Position numbers and translations under genes: made by a program
Shown here: in pieces, positions 56,167 to 64,000 of the stretch
Layout of the letters: every line of letters begins with the position of its first letter
How positions within the stretch are numbered: position 1 is the first letter of the stretch
Origin: Spirochaetaceae bacterium
GTDB lineage: Bacteria; Spirochaetota; Spirochaetia; DSM-27196; PWMO01
Assembly (NCBI GenBank): GCA_007693945.1
Contig: RECP01000076.1
Span: 1 to 64,000 of the forward strand
Direction: 5' to 3'
Length of the DNA stretch: 64,000 bases
Notes under the pieces: generated by a model
The model's database searches: none
The model's input: the letters and a program-made list of their open reading frames with translations, nothing else
Told to the model about the DNA's origin: nothing

Positions 56167-57306
56167 CTACCTGGTGTAGCCCTGCTGTATTGCCTGCACC
56201 AGTCTTGTCTTGTAGAACGTGTTCTGCTTGCGTAGATGACTGATCTCGATCTGTTGACTCCTGATGGTCTCGATCAGATCGCCGGTCGACAGCGCACCGC
56301 TGTTCATCAGATCCTGTACGTAGTCGATCTTACCGGCAAAATCCGCCTCGGCCTCCAGCCCGGCTTCCCTGTAGCCGGCGTCGATCGCGGGCCACGTCTC
56401 CGGCTCGCCGTCCCGGTCGAGTTGAACCATCTTGGCGGCGATTCTGGCAACCGCCTGCGACAGTACGGCGCGCGGCTTATAGACCAGCACCGGCAGTCCC
56501 GAGGAAAGCGCCGTGTCCTGGATATCGTCGCGGTAGATGATCCCGAGATGCTCGAGCTCGATGCCGAGATACTGCTGGCATGAACGGCGCAGTCCATTGA
56601 CCTTCTCGGCGTCCTCGGGATCCTCGAGCATGTTGAGTATCAGGCGCGGCCGAAAGCCCTGCATGCGAGCGCGCAGGCCGTCGAAACTGTGTGGGTCGAC
56701 CTGCCCGATATTCGCCATCAGCTGCGGGATGGATGCGTGCCGCAACGAGTCCTTCTGCTTGTGCAGCGATGCCAGGTACTCGCCCGCAGTGCTCTTGCGC
56801 GGCAGCGAAATCTGGATCAGACGGAAGACCGCGTTCTTGAGAAACAGATAGGCATTCACTGTTGCGGTGGGCGTGGGGGTCGTAGCGACGATTCCGCGCC
56901 CCGATATCAGAAAGAAATCGAGAACATTGAAATGAGTGCCGGCGCCCAGATCCAGAATCAGGAAATCGGCATCCAGCTCGGCGAGCCGCCGGATGAGCAT
57001 GTTCTTCTGCGATGCCGGCAGGTTCGCGATACCCGCAATCTCGGCGTCTCCGGCGATGAACCGCAGCCCGCTATAGCCGGTTTCAACCATGATCTCTTCG
57101 AGCGGTCGTCGCGAATGGCTCAGCCACGTTCCGATGCCGTGCTTGAGGTTGCGCATGCCGAGGATCAAATGCAGATTGGATCCGCCGAGGTCCAGATCGG
57201 CCAGAATAACGCGTTTGCCCTCGCGGCTGAGTGCCACGGCCAGATTGGCGGCAATCAGCGATTTGCCGACTCCTCCCTTGCCTCCCGCAACCGGAACGAT
57301 TCGCAT
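56167..57306 (-). CDS. FlhG/MinD-like P-loop ATPase
   Basis: 379 residues. The deviant Walker A is GGKGGVGKS (residues ~8-16), the switch region VILADLDLGGSNLHLILG, and LILDLGAGTHFNVLDFF the Walker B region. The last ~90 residues (MVQLDRD onward) are extra, with a coiled-coil end (ETIRSQQIEISHLRKQNT). Members set flagellar number/position or related cell-pole functions. Adjacent FapA makes a flagellar or polar-organisation role likely; this is inference. It is preceded by a small membrane-protein gene 7 bp upstream. Confidence 0.88.
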   Translation of the reverse strand: MRIVPVAGGKGGVGKSLIAANLAVALSREGKRVILADLDLGGSNLHLILGMRNLKHGIGTWLSHSRRPLEEIMVETGYSGLRFIAGDAEIAGIANLPASQKNMLIRRLAELDADFLILDLGAGTHFNVLDFFLISGRGIVATTPTPTATVNAYLFLKNAVFRLIQISLPRKSTAGEYLASLHKQKDSLRHASIPQLMANIGQVDPHSFDGLRARMQGFRPRLILNMLEDPEDAEKVNGLRRSCQQYLGIELEHLGIIYRDDIQDTALSSGLPVLVYKPRAVLSQAVARIAAKMVQLDRDGEPETWPAIDAGYREAGLEAEADFAGKIDYVQDLMNSGALSTGDLIETIRSQQIEISHLRKQNTFYKTRLVQAIQQGYTR

Positions 57307-57313
57307 GAGAGTC

Positions 57314-57718
57314 TTACTCCTCTCCGGTGATGCGGTATGATAGCAGGAAGAAAAACAATAGGGAATCGACGCCCAGAACGGCCAGCGGCGTAACCGCGCG
57401 CACCAGATAGGCTGCCGGCGAGACCATATCGAGACTGACCGGGATTCCGCTTGTCACCGCGAGGATCGCGGGGCCGAACGACAGCAGCTTGGCAAGGCGC
57501 ACAAGCGGCAGGTAGCATCGGTAGCGCTCCGGGAAGAAACCCAGCATAGCCATCGCTGCGGCCAATGCCAGTTGCCCGGAGCCAAACCAGAGAGCGGTAA
57601 CGGTATACACCGCTGCGCCGGCAGTTCCCGGTTGTACCGTCAGAATTGCAAACAGGGCGGCAAAACGCACGACCTCCCACGCGGCGCACACGGCAAAGAA
57701 CAGTTTCTCTCGTCCCAC
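57314..57718 (-). CDS. Small four-helix membrane protein
   Basis: 134 residues from the GTG at 57718, about four hydrophobic segments. No motif recognised. It is the first gene of the operon with the FlhG-like ATPase, fapA and lgt. A TTGACG-18 bp-TACACT promoter lies just upstream. Confidence 0.65.
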   Translation of the reverse strand: MGREKLFFAVCAAWEVVRFAALFAILTVQPGTAGAAVYTVTALWFGSGQLALAAAMAMLGFFPERYRCYLPLVRLAKLLSFGPAILAVTSGIPVSLDMVSPAAYLVRAVTPLAVLGVDSLLFFFLLSYRITGEE

Positions 57719-57731
57719 GTATCCTCGGCCG

Positions 57732-57761
57732 AGTGTAGGCGCGAAAGATTTGGCGCGTCAA
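57732..57761 (-). promoter_or_regulatory. Promoter of the membrane-protein/flhG/fapA operon
   Basis: Minus strand TTGACG (57761-57756), 18 bp, TACACT (57737-57732), 13 nt before the GTG at 57718 with GAGG in between. Confidence 0.65.
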
Positions 57762-57822
57762 TAGAAAGTTGATCTGAATCGCAGTATATTGTGATTACGA
57801 CGGTAAAAGAGGGGATAACGTC

Positions 57823-59256
57823 ATGTTCGATAGAGCAAAAGCCGGTCAGTCGCGTGAACGGCTGGTATGGTTAGGCGTCACGGTTGCCCTGATTGGTGTG
57901 CTGTTTGTCGTTCTGCTCCCAACCGATGTCTTCGCGCAGGCCGGGGCCCAGCACCGTACCGGTGAGACCGAGCGAGTGCTTGAAGTGTTTTCACAGGTGT
58001 TCCGCTTTGTCCAGGACAACTATGTGGACGAGGTGGAAGCCGACGAACTCATAAAGGGGGCCCTCGACGGCCTTTTCGAGAGCCTCGGTGATCCGCATTC
58101 CAAGCATCTCAGCGCTGAAGAGATGCGTGGGCTCAGCGACACCACCTCCGGTCAGTTCGGTGGCGTCGGTATGTATATCTCCAAGCAGGCGCCGTCGGGT
58201 AACGGTACACCGTCATATGTCGAGGTCGTGTCGCCGATCGAGGGTACGCCCGCCTATTTTGCCGGGGTTCAGTCCGGCGACCTGATCATCCGTATCGAGG
58301 GCGAGAGTACCGCACCGCTTTCGATCGACGAAGTTCTCAACCGTCTGCGCGGGCGGCCCGGCAGTGAGGTCAATATCACCCTGCGACGCGGCCGCACTCA
58401 CGAGTTCGACGTCGATCTGGTGCGTGACGTGATCCAGGTTCCAACCGTACGCCGTGAAATGATCGACGATGACATCGGCTTTATGCGGATAATCCAGTTC
58501 ACGCCTTACACCGACGATCGCGTGCGCGACGCAATCAAGTACTTCGAGGAGAACAACTACCGTTCGATGATCATCGATCTTCGACGTAACCCGGGCGGCC
58601 TGCTCAGCGGCGTGGTCGATACCGCCGATCTGTTTCTCGATGGTGGCCTGGTGGTCGGCACGCGTGGCCGCAACCCGCGCGAAAACGAGCAGTTCCGTGC
58701 AACCAGCGGCACGGCGGTTTCCGATGAGATCCCGATTGTAGTGCTCATTGACGGCGGTTCAGCCTCGGCGGCTGAGATCCTCGCCGGGGCGCTGAAGGAT
58801 CGCGGCCGAGCCTTTCTGATCGGCGAGACTACCTACGGAAAGGGCAGTGTGCAGCAGGTGCGCAGAATCGGGAGCGGTGGTTTCCGCCTCACCATGTCGC
58901 GCTACTATACGCCGTCAGGAACCTATATCGACAAGGCCGGCATCTCGCCCAACACGATCGTGCGCGAGCCCGAGTTGAGCGACCAGGAGCTCGAATCGCT
59001 GGCTACGCTGCGTACCGAGCGGCGCGTGATACGTTTTGTCGACCAGAACCCTTCACCGTCCGCCGCCGACGTCGACGCCTTCATCGACCGGATCGAGTCC
59101 GACGGACTGTCGTTGCGCGAATCACTGGTGCGACGGCTGGTACGCGACGAGGTCAACCGCGTCAACAACGTGACGCTGGTGTACGACCTCGATTTCGATA
59201 CCGTACTGCAAGAAGCGGTGCGTATGTTGCGGGACAACCAAATCTCGCTCCCGTAG
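57823..59256 (+). CDS. ctpA: C-terminal processing peptidase (S41, CtpA)
   Basis: 477 residues. An N-terminal signal/anchor (~17-40), a PDZ domain (~100-190, GVQSGDLIIRIEGEST) and the S41 core with the nucleophile Ser in DGGSASAAEILAGAL and the general-base Lys in GETTYGKGSVQQ. It trims C-termini of periplasmic or outer-membrane proteins. A TATATT box at 57785-57790 precedes a ~25-nt leader. RsmE follows after 7 bp. Confidence 0.95.
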   Translation: MFDRAKAGQSRERLVWLGVTVALIGVLFVVLLPTDVFAQAGAQHRTGETERVLEVFSQVFRFVQDNYVDEVEADELIKGALDGLFESLGDPHSKHLSAEEMRGLSDTTSGQFGGVGMYISKQAPSGNGTPSYVEVVSPIEGTPAYFAGVQSGDLIIRIEGESTAPLSIDEVLNRLRGRPGSEVNITLRRGRTHEFDVDLVRDVIQVPTVRREMIDDDIGFMRIIQFTPYTDDRVRDAIKYFEENNYRSMIIDLRRNPGGLLSGVVDTADLFLDGGLVVGTRGRNPRENEQFRATSGTAVSDEIPIVVLIDGGSASAAEILAGALKDRGRAFLIGETTYGKGSVQQVRRIGSGGFRLTMSRYYTPSGTYIDKAGISPNTIVREPELSDQELESLATLRTERRVIRFVDQNPSPSAADVDAFIDRIESDGLSLRESLVRRLVRDEVNRVNNVTLVYDLDFDTVLQEAVRMLRDNQISLP

Positions 59257-59263
59257 CGCTGCG

Positions 59264-60031
59264 ATGCGCACGTTCGTGCTGCCGCCGCAGTGTGCCGCGG
59301 CGGGCCGCCAGACGCTGGACGGTCGGAGCTATCACTACCTTTGCCGTGTGCGACGCTGCAGCGTCGGTGACGCCTTCGATGCTACCGACGGCAGGGGAAC
59401 CCCATACCGGTGTACCGTTGTTGAGCTGCGGCGCAACAGCTGCGTTGTGCAAGTGAGTCATGCGCCGCGTAACCCCGTGCACGTTTTACCCGCTTCGACC
59501 CGCATCACGCTCTACCAGGCGCTGGCCAAGGGCAGGAAGCTCGAGCAGATCATCCGGCAGACCACCGAGGCCGGGGTTGCGTGCATTGTACCCTTCAGCA
59601 GTCGGTTCTGTGTGGCCGAAGTGGTCCAGGGCCAGCGGCTGCGGTCCAGGCTGGCCCGCTGGCGTACGATCGCGCGCGAGGCGGTTCAGCAGTCGGGGCG
59701 GCTCGAGGTGCCCGAGATCACCGAACCGGTCTCCCTTGAGCAGATAGCGGCGGTCGACGGTACTACGGAACTGGGGTTGCTGTTTGTTCAGCAGCCGCTT
59801 GCACAGCACTCCCTTCACGAGTATCTTAGGCCCAATCCGTCACGCGTGGCCATCGTTATCGGCGCCGAAGGCGGGTTCTCCGGCGACGAGGTGGATTATC
59901 TGTGCGGTCAACGCGGATATCAGCCGGTCTGTCTGGGGCCCACGGTGCTGCGCACCGAGACTGCGGCTCTCTACGCGCTGGCAGCAGTACAGACGATACT
60001 GATGGAGATCGAAGCTTGGAGCGGAAACTAG
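59264..60031 (+). CDS. rsmE: 16S rRNA (uracil1498-N3)-methyltransferase
   Basis: 255 residues, SPOUT fold. AIVIGAEGGFSGDEVD and LGPTVLRTETAALYALAAV form the knotted SAM site; GRKLEQIIRQTTEAGV and IVPFSSRFCVAE are also typical. It methylates U1498 in the ribosomal decoding region. It follows ctpA by 7 bp and overlaps the next gene by 16 bp. Confidence 0.95.
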   Translation: MRTFVLPPQCAAAGRQTLDGRSYHYLCRVRRCSVGDAFDATDGRGTPYRCTVVELRRNSCVVQVSHAPRNPVHVLPASTRITLYQALAKGRKLEQIIRQTTEAGVACIVPFSSRFCVAEVVQGQRLRSRLARWRTIAREAVQQSGRLEVPEITEPVSLEQIAAVDGTTELGLLFVQQPLAQHSLHEYLRPNPSRVAIVIGAEGGFSGDEVDYLCGQRGYQPVCLGPTVLRTETAALYALAAVQTILMEIEAWSGN

Positions 60032-60768
60032 CCGACGTGGTGCGCACCGATGTGCTTGGTGTCCCGGTTGATGTGGTCAAATCGCAGGATCTGCCTTCCG
60101 TGATTGCCGCCCTGCTGGCTGAGCCGGGTCGCAATCAGATTGTGTTCCTGCGTACCTGGGATCTGATGCGCGCCCGGCGCAGTCGCGCCGTGCGCCTGAT
60201 GCTGCGCAATGCGGCACTGGTGATTCCGGTGTCCCGAGGAATTCAGCGCGGCGCTCGCTTCCTGCTGCGCCGCGTGCCCGCGCGCTACCACCCGTTCGAC
60301 TTCGTTATACGCATGCTTAACGTTGTTGAAGAGAAGCGGGCCTCGCTCTACCTGCTGGGACTCAAGCGCAAGGACGTAGTTCTGGTGGAGAACAACATCC
60401 GCCGTACGTTCCCCGGGATAGCGCTGGTCGGGCGGTATAACGGCTACTACCCATCGAGCGTCGAACCAGACATCATCATGGCAATCAAGAAAGCGGCGCC
60501 CTCGGTCTTGCTGGCAGGGCCCGGCGTGCCCCGGCGCGACCGGTGGATCAACGATCGCAAGTCGCAGTTGCATCCGGGGATCTATCTCTGGTCGGCCGAA
60601 GTACTCGAAATACTGGCCGATCGCCGCCAACGGCCACCCAGGAAGTCGTTCGAACGCGGCACCGACGCGCTCGCGGATGCCATCAGACGCCCCTGGCGTA
60701 TCCTGCGTCTGTTCGTTTACGCCTGGTACGGCCTGCTGCTGCTGGTCCACCGCGTTCTGAAGAAGTAG
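60016..60768 (+). CDS. WecG/TagA/CpsF-like glycosyltransferase (GT26) with altered active site
   Basis: 250 residues from the TTG at 60016, with GGAGA upstream; an earlier frame start has no ribosome-binding site. The fold matches GT26: VVKSQDLPSVIAALL, LGLKRKDVVLVENNI, GIALVGRYNGYYP. In most members a PDG motif with a catalytic Asp follows the first Rossmann strand; here it reads VIPVSRGIQRG, with no Asp. A hydrophobic C-terminal helix may anchor it to the membrane. It normally transfers N-acetylmannosamine-type sugars to a lipid carrier. Activity is doubtful or changed. Confidence 0.75.
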   Translation: MERKLADVVRTDVLGVPVDVVKSQDLPSVIAALLAEPGRNQIVFLRTWDLMRARRSRAVRLMLRNAALVIPVSRGIQRGARFLLRRVPARYHPFDFVIRMLNVVEEKRASLYLLGLKRKDVVLVENNIRRTFPGIALVGRYNGYYPSSVEPDIIMAIKKAAPSVLLAGPGVPRRDRWINDRKSQLHPGIYLWSAEVLEILADRRQRPPRKSFERGTDALADAIRRPWRILRLFVYAWYGLLLLVHRVLKK

Positions 60769-60804
60769 CCTGCGCGCGCAGGCCGCCGGGGCGCTCGGAC
60801 GGCC
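60769..60804. terminator. GC-rich palindromes between convergent genes
   Basis: CCTGCGCGCGCAGG (60769-60782) directly after the stop, and GGCCG/CGGCC (60781-60785 / 60800-60804). No T-run, so termination is uncertain. Confidence 0.3.
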
Positions 60805-60824
60805 ACAACCGGAGGTGGCGTCCC

Positions 60825-61274
60825 TCAGGTCGATTCCATTCTCAAATGTTCGTATACTTCGCTCAGCTGTCTGCGCCACGGTCGGCAAACCGCAAACCCC
60901 AGCGCGCTGCGCAGCGGCGGCAGGTAGAACAGCAGCCCTATCAGATCGGTAAAGAATCCGGGAATGATCAACAGCAGTGCGGCAATCAGCAGTGCGGCCA
61001 CGTCGTGGTACTGGCGACGCGGGTATTCACCCTGAGATACCCGGATCCGCAGAGTGTGAAGGGTGGTCGAGACCGAGTTGATCAGGAAGAAGAGACCGAA
61101 AAAGCCGGTTGACGCGCAAATTGCGAGCGCCAGATATCGGCCGCAGCGCTCCGCCAGCAGCAGCAGCAGGAATCCGTCCGCAATCAGAGGGACGGACAGC
61201 AACAGGAGCAGCATGAACAGCCGTACGATGTAGCCTCTGCTGAACAGCTGCAACAGTGTCGGTGCGCGGTACAT
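60825..61274 (-). CDS. fxsA: FxsA-family membrane protein
   Basis: 149 residues from the ATG at 61274. The FxsA core has a first pair of helices (GYIVRLFMLLLLLSVPLIADGFLL), then DVAALLIAALLLIIPGFFTDLIGLLFYLPPLR, the family signature. The in vivo role is unclear beyond an effect on phage F exclusion in E. coli. A TATACT box ends 10 nt before the ATG, without a ribosome-binding site. Confidence 0.9.
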   Translation of the reverse strand: MYRAPTLLQLFSRGYIVRLFMLLLLLSVPLIADGFLLLLLAERCGRYLALAICASTGFFGLFFLINSVSTTLHTLRIRVSQGEYPRRQYHDVAALLIAALLLIIPGFFTDLIGLLFYLPPLRSALGFAVCRPWRRQLSEVYEHLRMEST

Positions 61275-61284
61275 GGCATAGCAG

Positions 61285-61313
61285 AGTATATCCCGTCGGT
61301 TGCTCGCCCACAA
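61285..61313 (-). promoter_or_regulatory. Promoter of fxsA
   Basis: Minus strand TTGTGG (61313-61308), 17 bp, TATACT (61290-61285), 10 nt before the ATG at 61274. Confidence 0.6.
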
Positions 61314-61391
61314 TCGGCAGGTGATCACCGGGGCCGAAACTGCGCTCTCCGGCACCGCGTTGCCTCGTCCGGCACCGCGCTGATCGAAAAC

Positions 61392-61420
61392 TTGACAACA
61401 ATCCCGGCAGCAGCTATAAA
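61392..61420 (+). promoter_or_regulatory. Promoter of the sigma-54 activator gene
   Basis: TTGACA (61392-61397), 17 bp, TATAAA (61415-61420), near consensus. The ATG at 61433 is 12 nt from the -10, so the GAGG at 61421-61424 would lie upstream of the transcript start. Confidence 0.75.
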
Positions 61421-61432
61421 GAGGCGACAAAA

Positions 61433-62566
61433 ATGGTCAGGATTTTGTTGGTTGCAAGCGATCCCAGGTCGCACAACACCTTGCGAATGATGCTGCCCGC
61501 CGGCTGGGGAGTCCAGGCGGCCGGCACGGGTCGCGATATCCGGTCCAGCATCGGCAGTCAACAGCCCGACGTGGTGCTGATCGATTGTGACGACGAACCC
61601 GAGACCATCGAGCATCTGGTGCGGCGCGCGACCGCCGCGCCACTGTCTCCGCCGGTGGTAGTTCTTTCGTCGCTGCGCAGCGACAGCGTGATAGTCAGAT
61701 CGATCCATGCCGGTGCGCTGGACTTCGTCGTAAAGCCCTTCAGCGCCAGACGGTTGATGGACGCCTTTGAACGCGCGGCCATCGCGCGTGCGACTGCCGA
61801 CAGCCGGACGTCGGCGGTAGCACCTGACGCCGCCGACGAGCGCTTTCTGGGCGGCAGCCGATCCGCGCGTCAGGTCAGAAATCTGATCCGATCATACAGT
61901 GGGGTCGACGCTCCCGTACTGCTGCAGGGTGAGAGCGGTACCGGCAAGGATCTGGTGGCGCGGCTGATCCACGATCTGTCCGCTCGGGCCGCCGGGCCGT
62001 TTGAGCCGGTCAACTGTGCTGCGGTTCCGGAGTCGCTGTTCGAGTCCGAGGTCTTCGGCAGCGAGCGCGGCGCGTTCACCGGGGCCGTGTCGCGGCCGGG
62101 TTTGTTTGAACGCAGCCATGGCGGCACGTTGTTCCTGGACGAGATTGGTGAAGCATCGCCCCGGGGGCAGGTCAAGCTGCTGCGCGCTATCGAAAGTGGC
62201 TCCGTGGTCCGGATCGGCGGTCGAAGAGCAATCCCCGTCGACTCGCGCCTGATTGCGGCCACCAATCGGGATCTGCACGCCCGGATGCAGCGGGGCGCCT
62301 TCCGCGGCGAGCTGTTCTATCGTATCAGCGTGCTGCCGCTGGTCATACCGCCGCTTCGTGAGCGGGTGGAGGACATACCGGTACTGGCTCGGTTCTGGCT
62401 GGAGCGACTGGGATCGGGCGGTGAGAGCTTCACTCCGGCGGCCGTCGAGCGGCTGGCTTCGCACCGTTGGCCGGGCAACGTCCGGGAACTGCGCAATGTC
62501 GTGCAGCGCAGCCTTTTGCTCGGCGACGGTAACAGCGTCGACGCCGCCTGCATTCAGTTTGTCTGA
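61433..62566 (+). CDS. Sigma-54-dependent response regulator lacking a DNA-binding domain
   Basis: 377 residues. The receiver (1-115) has acidic D10, phospho-acceptor D51, switch S80 and K101. The AAA+ domain (~138-360) has Walker A GESGTGKD (166-173), the sigma-54-contact GAFTGA (213-218), Walker B TLFLDEIGEA (~232-241) and an arginine-finger region. The protein ends GNSVDAACIQFV just after the WPGNVREL helix bundle, with no Fis-type helix-turn-helix. The next gene (convergent) ends 12 bp further, leaving no room for one. It may activate without fixed binding sites or through a partner. No kinase gene is adjacent. Confidence 0.9.
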   Translation: MVRILLVASDPRSHNTLRMMLPAGWGVQAAGTGRDIRSSIGSQQPDVVLIDCDDEPETIEHLVRRATAAPLSPPVVVLSSLRSDSVIVRSIHAGALDFVVKPFSARRLMDAFERAAIARATADSRTSAVAPDAADERFLGGSRSARQVRNLIRSYSGVDAPVLLQGESGTGKDLVARLIHDLSARAAGPFEPVNCAAVPESLFESEVFGSERGAFTGAVSRPGLFERSHGGTLFLDEIGEASPRGQVKLLRAIESGSVVRIGGRRAIPVDSRLIAATNRDLHARMQRGAFRGELFYRISVLPLVIPPLRERVEDIPVLARFWLERLGSGGESFTPAAVERLASHRWPGNVRELRNVVQRSLLLGDGNSVDAACIQFV

Positions 62567-62578
62567 GGCCGTCGGGCG

Positions 62579-63076
62579 TCAGTTGATCGGCCGCAGGTCG
62601 AATCCGTCGATAATCGGCGCCCGGGTTCCGTCCTCATCCACAAAGACGTCGATAATCGAACCGAGTACAATCACGCGGCTGTTGAGCGCGATGACGCCCG
62701 TAGCGTCCTCAGGCAGAGGCCGCGCACTGATGCGCTCGGCGAACGCGGACCCCTGGACGAACACGTAGGCGCGATAAAGGCGGACCTCCTGCAGTCCAAT
62801 CCAACGGCCGCTCACCAGGTCGATCTGGGCCAGATAGCTCTCCGGATCGGGATCGATGACCGTGATCTCGGCTACCACGCCGTCCAGCAGCACGGCGCGG
62901 TCGGTCGGTAAGCCTGCCGCCCCGTGTTCTTCGAGTATGCGGTGGATTTCTTCGAGCGTGAGCGAGAAATCGACAACGTTCGCCGGCACGCTGCGCTCCA
63001 AAGCCCCGAGCACAGCCGCGCCCGGCATCAGAACCAGCAGAAGGCCCAGCGTAATCGCAACCCTGGCTGTACGCAC
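62579..63076 (-). CDS. Hypothetical secreted protein
   Basis: 165 residues from the GTG at 63076 (or the adjacent GTG at 63079), after a GGAGGA ribosome-binding site. A signal peptide spans ~1-26 (VAITLGLLLVLMPGAAVLGAL). The mature part is rich in beta-strands (IVLGSIIDVFVDEDGT) and lacks recognised motifs. It faces the sigma-54 activator convergently. A TGGACA-18 bp-TATACT promoter lies about 73 bp upstream. Confidence 0.7.
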   Translation of the reverse strand: MRTARVAITLGLLLVLMPGAAVLGALERSVPANVVDFSLTLEEIHRILEEHGAAGLPTDRAVLLDGVVAEITVIDPDPESYLAQIDLVSGRWIGLQEVRLYRAYVFVQGSAFAERISARPLPEDATGVIALNSRVIVLGSIIDVFVDEDGTRAPIIDGFDLRPIN

Positions 63077-63148
63077 CACAACTCCTCCGCAACCGGTGTA
63101 GCGCCTGTTGCGGCGCCCGTCCGGTATCTCCGGGCACCACGGCAACCC

Positions 63149-63178
63149 AGTATAGCCGAAACTACGCCAATCTGTCCA
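63149..63178 (-). promoter_or_regulatory. Promoter of the secreted-protein gene at 63076
   Basis: Minus strand TGGACA (63178-63173), 18 bp, TATACT (63154-63149). Gives a ~65-nt leader containing GGAGGA. Confidence 0.55.
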
Positions 63179-63206
63179 AGGACGGGAAAGCGGGTGTGCG
63201 ATGTGC

Positions 63207-63212
63207 TATGCT
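63207..63212 (+). promoter_or_regulatory. -10 box of the SDR gene
   Basis: TATGCT, 8 nt before the ATG at 63221; no ribosome-binding site and no clear -35. Confidence 0.35.
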
Positions 63213-63220
63213 CTGCAGTA

Positions 63221-64000
63221 ATGAGTAGCGCCTCACCCGGTTCCCACGCCCAGACCGCACCGTTCAGCGGGACTACCGCCCTCGTGGTGGGCGCGAGCGG
63301 CGGTATCGGCCGTGCGGTCGCGCGCGAGCTTCATCGGCTGGGAGCCGAAGTGCGTATTCACGGACGCGATCGCCGGCGCATCGAAGCGCTGGTCACCGAG
63401 CTGCAGCGGAACGGAGGGCGGGCGCACCCGGTTGTTCAGGTACTCGAACCCGATGCCCCCCTTGACGCCGCCGTCGAAACGGTGCTGGCCGGAGACGTGC
63501 CCGATATTGTCGTGGTGAGCTACGGACCGTTCATTGAGCAGCAGCTGCTGCAGACCGACGGATGCGAGTGGCGCCGGCTCTATGAGGCCAACGTGATGCT
63601 GCCGGTACTACTCGGACAGCGCTGTCTGCCGACGATGATGCAGCGCGGGTTTGGCCGTATGCTGGTGTTCGGCGGAACCGGTACCGATCAGATCAGGGGC
63701 TACCGCACGATCGGCGCCTATAGTGCGGTCAAGACCGCGCTGATGTCGTGGGTCAAGAGCGCCGCCGCAGAGGTAGCCGGCCGCGATGTGGCGGTGAGCG
63801 CAATCTGTCCGGGCTACGTAGAGACCGAGTACCTCGATCAGGCGGCGCTGGCGCGGTATTCACGGCGAGTTGCGGGAGGGCGGTTGTCGACACCACAGGA
63901 GGTAGCGTACGCCGCGGTGACGCTGCTCGATCCGCGTTCGGCGCTGATGAACGGCGCGGTCATCGCGCTGGATGGCGCAGGAGCCACAGCCGTGCGCACT
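63221..64000 (+). CDS. Short-chain dehydrogenase/reductase, 3'-truncated by window edge
   Basis: 260 codons are visible and the frame is still open at the window end. NAD(P) motif VVGASGGIGRAVARELH (TGxxxGxG type) near residue 23, the core VLVFGGTG strand, and the catalytic YxxxK in GAYSAVKTAL, followed by AICPGYVETEY. Classical SDR of ~250-280 residues, so only the last few residues are probably missing. Substrate unknown; the 3-oxoacyl-ACP reductase-like group is possible. No ribosome-binding site precedes the ATG. Confidence 0.9.
   Translation, partial: MSSASPGSHAQTAPFSGTTALVVGASGGIGRAVARELHRLGAEVRIHGRDRRRIEALVTELQRNGGRAHPVVQVLEPDAPLDAAVETVLAGDVPDIVVVSYGPFIEQQLLQTDGCEWRRLYEANVMLPVLLGQRCLPTMMQRGFGRMLVFGGTGTDQIRGYRTIGAYSAVKTALMSWVKSAAAEVAGRDVAVSAICPGYVETEYLDQAALARYSRRVAGGRLSTPQEVAYAAVTLLDPRSALMNGAVIALDGAGATAVRT

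Overview
The window is a dense, high-GC stretch of bacterial chromosome. It most likely comes from a free-living spirochaete (Spirochaetales/Spirochaetaceae). I infer this from a DUF2259-type secreted protein, a FapA/FlhG/membrane-protein cluster, a short archaeal-style prolyl-tRNA synthetase, a DUF151 nuclease with a UvrB/UvrC tail, and several secreted proteins of the kind spirochaetes carry. No rRNA, tRNA, CRISPR array, prophage or insertion sequence is visible. Species cannot be named from sequence alone.

Layout. 1-9138: a surface-polysaccharide block, with the 3' part of a CysN-CysC fusion (PAPS supply), a C-terminally truncated sulfotransferase, two GT4 and one GT2 glycosyltransferases, a WcaJ-type polyprenyl-phosphate sugar transferase and UDP-glucose dehydrogenase. 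9152-17522: TauE-type permease, cobalamin-dependent methionine synthase, diaminopimelate decarboxylase, an MFS transporter coupled to the stub of an FGGY kinase, and a PTS IIA protein. 17705-22188: PurL and a separate PurQ, then the DUF151 nuclease. 22305-30568: MalQ, a 1204-residue GH13 enzyme, an acyl-ACP thioesterase and an SDR-like protein, the first four overlapping by 4 bp at each junction, then a dicarboxylate symporter. 30631-35291: outer-membrane-like protein, ProRS, DUF2259 protein, multi-pass membrane protein, polyprenol-kinase-like protein. 35514-39918: GH3, GH1 and CrtI-type genes. 39958-46206: methyltransferase with an internal deletion, URO-D-family protein, DJ-1 protein and pntAA-pntAB-pntB. 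46236-53173: HD-GYP protein, RHH regulator, L28, PlsC-like acyltransferase, Lnt and Lgt. 53200-64000: FapA, FlhG-like ATPase and small membrane protein (one operon with lgt), CtpA-RsmE-WecG-like operon, FxsA, a sigma-54 activator without a DNA-binding domain, a secreted protein and a partial SDR.

How the genes fit together. CysNC, sulfotransferase, Ugd, WcaJ and the glycosyltransferases suggest a uronic-acid-containing, possibly sulfated exopolysaccharide, although the sulfotransferase now looks broken. MalQ and the GH13 enzyme handle alpha-glucans. NagZ-like GH3 and GH1 handle beta-linked sugars. Lgt and Lnt belong to lipoprotein maturation.

The most unusual signal is regulatory rather than a new enzyme system. 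About fifteen genes have a sigma70-like -10 box ending only 6-12 nt before the start codon, mostly with no Shine-Dalgarno sequence, which predicts leaderless or nearly leaderless mRNAs. One divergent pair (16731 on - and 16775 on +) is served by a symmetric promoter in which each -35 overlaps the opposite -10. Two intergenic regions (about 41834-41925 and 49723-49800) share an imperfect element with a promoter-like core. Signs of gene decay (truncated sulfotransferase, FGGY stub, methyltransferase deletion, degraded 7.4-7.8 kb spacer, a frameshifted small ORF) are scattered through the window.
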